This document shows positions 1 through 4,164 of a stretch of 5,016 bases of DNA, piece after piece. Below the pieces are notes generated by a model. The model saw only the letters and a list, made by a program, of their open reading frames with translations, ran no database searches and was not told the origin of the DNA. How positions within the stretch are numbered: the first letter of the stretch is position 1; each line of letters starts with the position of its first letter. The stretch lies in assembly GCA_026396845.1 (NCBI GenBank), contig JAPLWC010000080.1, positions 1 to 5,016 on the forward strand. Direction: 5' to 3'. The stretch is from Candidatus Gottesmanbacteria bacterium (GTDB lineage: Bacteria; Patescibacteriota; Microgenomatia; UBA10105; UBA927). Made by a program: the position numbers and the translations under genes.

Positions 1-203
1 TCAGAGGTGCAGAAGATGTAGCTACATGCGTAACTTTTCCAGATACTTTATTGCACCCGTTAGGCAAAAGAGCGGAACATTTTGATAAAGCGCCGCTGTT
101 TATGATCACATTATATAAATCCGGTGAAATGGTGCCCATAGGAGTACCGGATAAATCTAATCCAACCGCTCCGCCGATCGGTATATACGTAACGAGGCTC
201 TAG
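1..203 (+). CDS. C-terminal end of an unrecognised protein (5' truncated)
   Basis: An open frame enters from the window edge (first full codon at 3) and stops at TAG 201-203, giving 66 C-terminal residues. The tail is mixed polar and hydrophobic, with the segments LLHPLGKRAEHFDKAPLF and MVPIGVPDKSNPTAPPIG and the end YVTRL. I see no transmembrane segment, catalytic motif or known family signature. It ends about 170 nt before thrS, and a promoter-like sequence lies between, so it is probably a separate upstream transcription unit. An open frame of this length can arise by chance, so the call rests on the frame and its ordinary codon mix. No function is proposed. Confidence 0.5.
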   Translation, partial: RGAEDVATCVTFPDTLLHPLGKRAEHFDKAPLFMITLYKSGEMVPIGVPDKSNPTAPPIGIYVTRL

Positions 204-210
204 GTAACAC

Positions 211-239
211 TTGACAATAAAGGACGCTCATAGCAAAAT
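211..239 (+). promoter_or_regulatory. Possible sigma70-type promoter upstream of thrS
   Basis: A perfect -35 hexamer TTGACA (211-216) is followed after 17 nt by CAAAAT (234-239), a 4/6 match to TATAAT. An overlapping alternative TATACA lies at 239-244, but its spacing of 22 nt is too long. It sits just after the stop of the preceding gene, and transcription would begin near 246, leaving a leader of about 125 nt before thrS. The -35 is strong and the -10 weak. Confidence 0.4.
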
Positions 240-258
240 ATACATACTTCCCGATTGC

Positions 259-371
259 ATGAGACGTAACCAACCTCAAAGAGAAGCGCGGGCTTCGGCG
301 TAATGAAGAAAAAATTAAGTACCGTTTATTATGCGCTGGAAACTCTCACGATATCAATCGGAGGCGCATGA
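259..371 (+). promoter_or_regulatory. thrS 5' leader with two chained mini-ORFs
   Basis: The leader holds a 14-codon ORF (ATG 259 to TAA 301-303). It overlaps, through TAATG, a 22-codon ORF (ATG 303 to TGA 369-371), which directly abuts the thrS ATG (TGA-ATG). The second mini-peptide, starting MKKKLSTVYYALETL, has three Thr in 22 residues. A small hairpin, GAAGC (283-287) with GCTTC (292-296) and loop GCGG, lies inside the first mini-ORF. Neither mini-ORF has a convincing SD. The chain could couple translation into thrS or act as a leader peptide. That is inference, and the arrangement may be coincidental. Confidence 0.22.
360..364 (+). promoter_or_regulatory. Shine-Dalgarno of thrS (GGAGG)
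   Basis: GGAGG lies 7 nt before ATG 372, which is good spacing, but only 3 nt before the out-of-frame ATG at 368. This favours 372 as the thrS start over the in-frame ATG at 396 (codon 9), which has no SD. Confidence 0.7.
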
Positions 372-2147
372 ATGAACGGTTTTTTGTTGAAAAATATGGA
401 ACAAGAACAACTCGACCATCTTCGGCATTCCTGTGCGCATTTACTTGCGGCGGCGGTCATGGAGCTTTGGCCCAACACCAAACGCACGATCGGGCCGGCG
501 ATAGAAAACGGATTTTACTACGACTTTGATTTTGGTGACGTGAAAGTATCCGAAGTCGATTTTCCAAAAATCGAGGCAAAAATGCTTGAACTCGTTGGCA
601 CGTGGAAGGGGTTTGAGCGCAAAGAGGTCACAAAGGCAGAGGCGATTAAATTTTTTAAAGATAACGAATATAAAAAAGAACTCATTGAGGAGTTTAGCAA
701 AGAAGGCCAGAAGCTTACGCTCTTTACATCGGGCACATATACGGATCTCTGCCGCGGCGGCCATTGCACGCATCCGGACAAAGAATTGAAATTTTTTGAC
801 TTACTTTCCGTTGCCGGTGCATACTGGCGCGGATCGGAAAAAAATAAAATGCTCACGCGCATTTACGGCACCGTATTCCCGACACGCGAAGGACTGGATG
901 ACTATCTCTCGCGCCAGGAGGAAGCAAAAAAACGCGACCACCGGAAGCTGGGCAAGGAATTGGGGCTTTTTGTATTTTCGGATTTGATCGGGGCCGGTCT
1001 GCCGATGCTCACTCCCAAAGGAGCCACGATCCGAAGAATCTTAGAACGTTTTATCGTGGACGAGGAGCTCAAGCGAGGATATCAGCATGTCGTGACGCCG
1101 CCACTGGCCAAGGTTGACCTGTACCGCACCAGCGGCCACTATCCGTACTATAAAGAAACAATGTATCCGCCGATGAACGTGGATGAGGATGAACTCATCC
1201 TGCGGCCGATGACGTGTCCGCACCATTTTATGCTGTATAAGTCTTCACCGCACAGCTGGCGCGAGCTTCCGGTGAGATTTGCGGAACTCGCTACCCAATT
1301 CCGGTATGAAAAAAGCGGGGAATTGTCAGGACTCATGCGCGTCCGCATGTTTACGCTGGCTGACGCGCACATCATCACACAGCCGGAAAACGCGAAGAAG
1401 GAAATAATTGCCGTGTTGGATCTCATCGATTTTGTCAACCACCGGTTCGGCATGATAAAAGGTGAGGATTACCGGTACCGGTTGTCCCTGGGAGACCGAA
1501 CTGAGACGAAAAAATATTTCAAGGACGATGCGGCATGGGACAACGCGGAGCAGGTACTGCGTGAGGTTTTGGAGGAAACAGAGGCGCCGTTTTACGAAGC
1601 GCCCAATGAGGCCGCCTTTTACGGGCCGAAAATAGACGTCCAGATTAAAAATATCGCCGGACACGAAGAAACGGCATTTACCGTGCAATACGACTTCGTC
1701 ATGCCCAAACGCTTTGATCTCACGTATGTGGCGCCCGACGGCAGCCTAAAGCAGCCGGTAGTTATCCACCGGGCATCGATCGGCGCGATTGAACGGACGA
1801 TGGCATTCCTTATTGAACACTATGCCGGCGCATTCCCTGTGTGGCTGGCGCCCGTGCAGGTAACCCTTATCCCGATTGCCGAGCGGCATGTCGCGACAGC
1901 GCAAAAAATGGCTACTGAACTTAAAAACCGCGGAATCCGCGTGGAGACAGATGAGAAAAATGAGCCTATGGGCGCCAAAATACGGAACGCAACATTGCAA
2001 AAAGTGCCGTTCATGGGTATAATAGGGGATAAAGAAGTGGCGGAAGGTGTAATTTCCGTCAGGACCCGCAAGGGTGAAGATCTCAAAGCGATGAGCCTTG
2101 AGAATTTTTTATCCCTGCTACAAAAAGCGATTGAGCATACTCTATAA
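372..2147 (+). CDS. thrS: Threonyl-tRNA synthetase, lacking a TGS domain
   Basis: This is a 591-residue class II synthetase that attaches threonine to tRNA-Thr in the cytoplasm, using ATP. The editing domain (about 14-170) has the HxxxH pair H19/H23 in RHSCAHLL and the C127/H131 pair in DLCRGGH, matching the site that removes mischarged serine. The catalytic core (about 190-490) shows RPMTCPHH with zinc ligand C282, motif 2 FRYEKSGELSGLMRVR with R311, H333 in LADAH as the second zinc ligand, H466 in VIHR as the third, and motif 3 GAIER with R475. The anticodon-binding domain runs from about 490 (PVWLAPVQV) to the end. E. coli ThrRS is 642 aa; the missing residues are the N-terminal TGS domain. 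The start is set by GGAGG 7 nt upstream. The 3' end overlaps the probable infC start, which suggests translational coupling. Family assignment is certain. Confidence 0.98.
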   Translation: MNGFLLKNMEQEQLDHLRHSCAHLLAAAVMELWPNTKRTIGPAIENGFYYDFDFGDVKVSEVDFPKIEAKMLELVGTWKGFERKEVTKAEAIKFFKDNEYKKELIEEFSKEGQKLTLFTSGTYTDLCRGGHCTHPDKELKFFDLLSVAGAYWRGSEKNKMLTRIYGTVFPTREGLDDYLSRQEEAKKRDHRKLGKELGLFVFSDLIGAGLPMLTPKGATIRRILERFIVDEELKRGYQHVVTPPLAKVDLYRTSGHYPYYKETMYPPMNVDEDELILRPMTCPHHFMLYKSSPHSWRELPVRFAELATQFRYEKSGELSGLMRVRMFTLADAHIITQPENAKKEIIAVLDLIDFVNHRFGMIKGEDYRYRLSLGDRTETKKYFKDDAAWDNAEQVLREVLEETEAPFYEAPNEAAFYGPKIDVQIKNIAGHEETAFTVQYDFVMPKRFDLTYVAPDGSLKQPVVIHRASIGAIERTMAFLIEHYAGAFPVWLAPVQVTLIPIAERHVATAQKMATELKNRGIRVETDEKNEPMGAKIRNATLQKVPFMGIIGDKEVAEGVISVRTRKGEDLKAMSLENFLSLLQKAIEHTL

Positions 2148-2658
2148 ACACTACCGGCTGAATTACCAGATCATGAGTCCGACGGTTCGTCTGTTGGATG
2201 AAGAGGGCAAGCAGATTGGTATAGTGACGAAACTGGAAGCACTCCAGAAGGCAAAAGAGCTCGATCTTGACGTTGTAGAAATAGCGGCGTCGGCAAAACC
2301 GCCGGTCGCGAAGCTCATTGATTTTAAAAAATTTAAGTATCAGGAAGCCAAAAAGGAGCAGGAGATAAGGAAAAGCCAGAAAAATGTCGGGGTGAAAGAA
2401 ATCCGCCTCCGGCCGTTTATCGGGCAGCATGATTTCGATACACGCCTCAACAAGGCAAAAGAATTTTTGGCAGACGGCAACCAGGTTAAATTGTCATTGT
2501 TTTTCCGGGGGAGGGAGATCACGCGCAAAGAATTCGGGTTTGACGTCATGAAACGGTTTATCGCAGGACTGGAATCCGTACGGGTCGTCCGTGAGCCGCA
2601 TTTGGAAGGAAAAGTACTTGGCGCAATGGTGGTACCGGACAAGAAGAAAGAGAAATAA
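2131..2658 (+). CDS. infC: Translation initiation factor IF-3, probable non-ATG start
   Basis: IF3 binds the 30S subunit, monitors start-codon selection and prevents premature joining of the 50S. From TTG 2131 the product is 175 aa (E. coli IF3 is 180). The N-domain begins with RLNYQI (9-14), the expected IF3 opening, then VRLLDEEGKQIG. The linker-side signature KLIDFKKFKY (61-70) has Lys where Gly, Ser or Asn is usual. The C-domain has VKEIRLRP (88-95), QHDF, FFRGRE (124-129) and EGKVLGAMVVP. The first ATG (2173) would cut off RLNYQI, so an upstream start is needed. TTG 2131 and ATA 2137 are the candidates, both inside thrS; TTG 2098 is also open but adds residues unlike the family. No clear SD precedes any of them, so translation is probably coupled to thrS. 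Identity is certain, the exact start is not. Confidence 0.95.
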   Translation: MSILYKHYRLNYQIMSPTVRLLDEEGKQIGIVTKLEALQKAKELDLDVVEIAASAKPPVAKLIDFKKFKYQEAKKEQEIRKSQKNVGVKEIRLRPFIGQHDFDTRLNKAKEFLADGNQVKLSLFFRGREITRKEFGFDVMKRFIAGLESVRVVREPHLEGKVLGAMVVPDKKKEK

Positions 2659-2659
2659 T

Positions 2660-2857
2660 ATGCCGAAAATGAAGACGAAAAAAATAGTCAGAAAACGGTT
2701 TAAGATTACCGCCAGCGGTAAGGTCATGCATCGCACGCAGGGTGCAAGACATTTGCGCAGCAAAAAAAGCAAATCCCATCAGCGACGGCAGGACGCGCCG
2801 CAGGAAATTACGAACATCCGGTATTCACGGATGGTAAAGCGGTTTTTAAATACATAA
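2660..2857 (+). CDS. rpmI: 50S ribosomal protein L35
   Basis: This 65-residue, strongly basic protein begins MPKMKTKK and contains the L35 signature MKTKKIVRKRFK (4-15) followed by TASGKVMHR. Length matches the usual 64-66 aa. L35 is a small component of the 50S subunit. The start lies 1 nt after the infC stop. AAAGAG at 2647-2652, within the infC end, gives an SD-like match at 7 nt, so the two are probably co-translated. In enterobacteria rpmI and rplT are co-regulated by L20 acting on the rpmI leader. I see no obvious equivalent here, because there is essentially no spacer between infC and rpmI to hold one. Confidence 0.96.
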   Translation: MPKMKTKKIVRKRFKITASGKVMHRTQGARHLRSKKSKSHQRRQDAPQEITNIRYSRMVKRFLNT

Positions 2858-2901
2858 AAAAATTGACGAATAAAAAATATATTAATTTTTAATTTTTTTA
2901 T
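2854..2901 (+). repeat. Perfect A/T-only inverted repeat spanning the rpmI-rplT junction
   Basis: ATAAAAAAATT (2854-2864) is the exact reverse complement of AATTTTTTTAT (2891-2901), an 11-bp inverted repeat. A nested pair AAAAAT (2873-2878) with ATTTTT (2885-2890) sits inside. The outer arms contain the rpmI stop codon and end at the base just before the rplT ATG. No SD is present in this 44-nt gap. All stem pairs are A-U, so thermal stability is modest. It may be a translation control element, a ribosome-attracting unstructured U/A-rich region, or simply an A/T-biased spacer. Confidence 0.55.
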
Positions 2902-3252
2902 ATGAGAGTAAAACGAGGGGTTCATGCAGGAGCCAAACATCATAAAATTCTGAGAGCCAACAAAGGCTACCGGATGACCAAACGCCGGCTTATCCGCGTG
3001 GCGACGCAGGCGTACCTGCATGCCGGAGAATATGCCCACAGCGGCCGCAAAAACCGGAAGCGCGATTTCCGGCAACTGTGGATCACGAGAATTTCGGAAG
3101 CCACCAAACAAAACGGATTGTCTTACAGCGTATTTATGAGCAAACTCAAGGCCGCCAATATTGACATGGACCGCAAAGTACTTGCAAATCTGGTAACCCA
3201 GGATCCGGAAATATTCGAGGAAATCGTTGACAAAGTAAAAACGGTCAACTAA
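2902..3252 (+). CDS. rplT: 50S ribosomal protein L20
   Basis: The product is 116 aa (E. coli L20 is 118) and very basic at the N-terminus: MRVKRGVHAGAKHHKILRANKGY. The L20 signature is at 53-69: K53, R57, then LWITRIS and a basic residue at 69. The C-terminal globular half (about 60-116) includes YSVFMSKLKAANIDMDRKVL. L20 binds 23S rRNA early in 50S assembly and in several bacteria also represses its own operon. The ATG lacks an SD, and only A/T bases lie upstream. The gene ends 1 nt before the next ORF. Placement after infC-rpmI is the canonical order. Confidence 0.97.
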   Translation: MRVKRGVHAGAKHHKILRANKGYRMTKRRLIRVATQAYLHAGEYAHSGRKNRKRDFRQLWITRISEATKQNGLSYSVFMSKLKAANIDMDRKVLANLVTQDPEIFEEIVDKVKTVN

Positions 3253-3253
3253 G

Positions 3254-3574
3254 ATGGGTTCAATGAAACCCTCGTTTGAAAAACGTCACGCCGCGATTGA
3301 AAAAAAATTCCGGAATGCAAAACGAGCATCTAAAATTAAGGAACGCTACGGTGTGTTTACCCAAAAAATGTTTGAGCAACTTCTTGAAGAACTGCGCGTA
3401 CGAATCAAGGAGGATTTAAAAACCGAACTACACAAACTTGACGGGAAACTCGATTGGCTTATTACTTCATATAACAAATTCAACCAAGAACAAATTTTAC
3501 AGAGCAATAAAGTAACAAATTTGGAAGAACGTATAGAGAATCTTGAAAAGTCCAGTCGAATTGTAGTACAATAG
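3254..3574 (+). CDS. Small coiled-coil protein of unknown function
   Basis: This 106-residue ORF starts 1 nt after the rplT stop (TAAGATG), so it is probably translated by coupling; ATG 3263 (codon 4) is an alternative start. The N-terminal third (5-32) is highly basic and probably helical (FEKRHAAIEKKFRNAKRASK). The middle (35-75) is an amphipathic helix with LLEELRVRIKEDL and KLDGKLDWLITSYNKF. The C-terminal part (82-100) has leucine/valine heptad spacing, VTNLEERIENLEK. There is no signal peptide, membrane segment or cysteine. Small coiled-coil proteins with a KLDWL-type segment are, from memory, common in candidate-phylum bacteria, but I cannot assign a function. A promoter-like sequence overlaps its last codons. 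Confidence 0.75.
   Translation: MGSMKPSFEKRHAAIEKKFRNAKRASKIKERYGVFTQKMFEQLLEELRVRIKEDLKTELHKLDGKLDWLITSYNKFNQEQILQSNKVTNLEERIENLEKSSRIVVQ
3543..3572 (+). promoter_or_regulatory. Promoter-like sequence inside the end of the coiled-coil gene
   Basis: TTGAAA (3543-3548, 4/6 match to TTGACA) and TACAAT (3567-3572, 5/6 match to TATAAT) are separated by 18 nt. Transcription would start near 3579, immediately after the stop of the coiled-coil gene, producing the structured leader and then the small ORF ending at 4050. It also overlaps coding sequence, so some matches could be chance. Confidence 0.45.
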
Positions 3575-3704
3575 CAATATATGACAACCCAAATGTATAT
3601 TACACTCTGTCGAGTTGGGGGATTCAGTTCCTCATTCTCTACCACGCTCTCGCGGGGTGTTTTGGGTTGGATAAGATAAACAAAAATCACAACCTTTCAG
3701 ACAC

Positions 3705-3729
3705 AAAACCCCGCGCGAGCGGGTTTTTT
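3705..3729 (+). terminator. Rho-independent terminator between the rplT block and the next gene
   Basis: CCCGC (3710-3714), loop GCGA, GCGGG (3719-3723), followed at once by six T (3724-3729) and preceded by AAAA (3705-3708). This is a compact, textbook intrinsic terminator. It would end the thrS-to-coiled-coil transcript and/or the short transcript from the promoter at 3543. The long ORF frame that reads through it from 3667 is therefore unlikely to be translated in this part. Confidence 0.8.
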
Positions 3730-3744
3730 GATGGTTATTTTTTG

Positions 3745-3753
3745 AAAGGAGGT
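3745..3753 (+). promoter_or_regulatory. Strong Shine-Dalgarno AAAGGAGGT
   Basis: This is the best SD in the window and lies 16 nt after the terminator. It directs initiation a few nucleotides downstream, in frame at TTG 3766 (12-nt gap) or ATA 3763 (9-nt gap); no ATG is available in frame. Its AAAGG part pairs with CCTTT at 3693-3697 as part of a 9-pair stem enclosing the terminator, so access to it may be controlled. Confidence 0.6.
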
Positions 3754-3765
3754 TGGCTTCATATA

Positions 3766-4050
3766 TTGGGCAACGATGAGACGTTAACAGTAATTGTCCA
3801 TAATCAAAATATTCTACACGCTGATCTACAAGCAAGGGAATTAGTTCAAAAAGTCGTAACAGACCCAATTTTTCAGGCATTCGATACGATTTATCGAGAA
3901 GAAATAGAAACTAACCCAAAATGCGCCGACGGAGATTTGAGGCAAATTGACCAAAAATTTAAAGGGCTTGCAGAACAAACGTGCGCTGCTCATACATGGG
4001 TACATGCATTACAGGGACTGAAAGTTGTAAACAGATTGCTAAACAACTGA
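3766..4050 (+). CDS. Small protein of unknown function, probable TTG start
   Basis: About 94 residues from TTG 3766 to TGA 4048-4050. The frame is open upstream without ATG; TTG 3667 and TTG 3742 are possible starts, but 3667 would put the terminator inside the gene. The SD at 3745-3753 favours a start near 3763-3766. The N-terminus is short beta-like (ETLTVIVHN, 5-13), and the rest is probably helical: ARELVQKVVTDPIFQAFDTIYREEIE (23-48, split by P34), then LRQIDQKFKGLAEQ (58-71) and the tail VHALQGLKVVNRLL. There are two Cys (53, 73), no signal peptide and no membrane helix. The A-x-x-dp-F-x-AF helix and acidic linker faintly recall small phage virion-region proteins, but this is only a pattern impression. 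It sits between rplT and pheS, where the canonical operon has nothing. Codons are richer in CAA, GAA and ATT than in thrS. Confidence 0.6.
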   Translation: MGNDETLTVIVHNQNILHADLQARELVQKVVTDPIFQAFDTIYREEIETNPKCADGDLRQIDQKFKGLAEQTCAAHTWVHALQGLKVVNRLLNN

Positions 4051-4058
4051 CGAGTTCC

Positions 4059-4103
4059 AGAGAGGCGGGCGACCGCGGATAATAATTAATCGTCTGCCTC
4101 TCT
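4059..4103 (+). repeat. 14-bp hairpin flanked by 6-bp direct repeats
   Basis: AGAGAGGCGGGCGA (4059-4072) pairs with TCGTCTGCCTCTCT (4090-4103) over 14 bp, including two G-U pairs. The 17-nt loop contains the palindrome CCGCGG and an A/T run. CGAGTT occurs on both sides (4051-4056 and 4107-4112). No T-run follows on either strand, so it is not a standard intrinsic terminator. It lies in the 114-nt gap before pheS and may be an RNA stability or attenuation hairpin, or a tiny transposed palindrome with a target duplication. Confidence 0.6.
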
Positions 4104-4121
4104 CGCCGAGTTAAACGCGGC

Positions 4122-4150
4122 TTGCGGGAATACAAGCTAAACCGTACAAT
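4122..4150 (+). promoter_or_regulatory. Possible pheS promoter with a very short leader
   Basis: TTGCGG (4122-4127, 3/6) is followed after 17 nt by TACAAT (4145-4150, 5/6, the same hexamer as in the 3567 promoter). Transcription would start near 4157, about 8 nt before the pheS ATG. That would fit the lack of a clear SD by near-leaderless initiation. The -35 is weak. Confidence 0.35.
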
Positions 4151-4164
4151 GAAAGTGAAGTCAT

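Larger units (their letters stand above)
3579..3768 (+). ncRNA. Candidate structured leader RNA (attenuator-like)
   Basis: The predicted transcript from about 3579 has several strong pairings. P1 is CAACCCAAA (3585-3593) with TTTGGGTTG (3661-3669), 9 bp perfect. It encloses the hairpins ACTC/GAGT (3604-3607 with 3612-3615), GGGGGA/TTCCTC (3617-3622 with 3628-3633) and CACGC with GCG...GTG (3643-3659). A competing duplex, 3645-3657 with 3709-3721, has 12 of 13 pairs and destroys the terminator stem. A third element, CCTTTCAGA (3693-3701) with TTTGAAAGG (3741-3749), covers the SD. Promoter, switching structures, terminator, SD and ORF occur in the order expected of a transcriptional or translational attenuator. 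It could instead be a stand-alone small RNA of about 150 nt ending at the terminator. It matches no riboswitch consensus I recognise. Confidence 0.4.

Noticed and set aside
441..2086. Several minus-strand and alternate-frame ORFs of 60-120 codons across thrS.
   Set aside because: They are shadows of the well-supported thrS frame and show no family features.
2863..2893. Promoter for rplT: TTGACG (2863-2868) with TTTAAT (2888-2893).
   Set aside because: The spacer is 19 nt, the -10 would place the start almost on the ATG, and hexamer matches are expected by chance in such A/T-rich sequence.
3535..3644. A tRNA-like pattern: AGAGAAT (3535-3541) complementary to ATTCTCT (3634-3640), followed by ACCA, with a 5-bp stem and 7-nt loop just before it.
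   Set aside because: The span of 110 nt is too long, there is no D-arm, the loop ATTCAGT does not fit the T-loop consensus, and the 5' strand lies within coding sequence.
3581..3679. A 32-codon ORF from ATG 3581 just after the predicted transcription start.
   Set aside because: It has no SD, its composition is Ser/Thr/Gly-rich like translated structured RNA, and it overlaps the predicted pairings. It could be a leader peptide but is not supported enough to annotate.
3667..3765. Extension of the small ORF upstream to TTG 3667.
   Set aside because: The added residues are translated from the intrinsic terminator and its flanks. The strong SD lies downstream of that start.
3346..3880. Minus-strand ORFs across the rplT-pheS interval.
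   Set aside because: They run through the terminator and hairpins, lack an SD, and have compositions without domain-like features.
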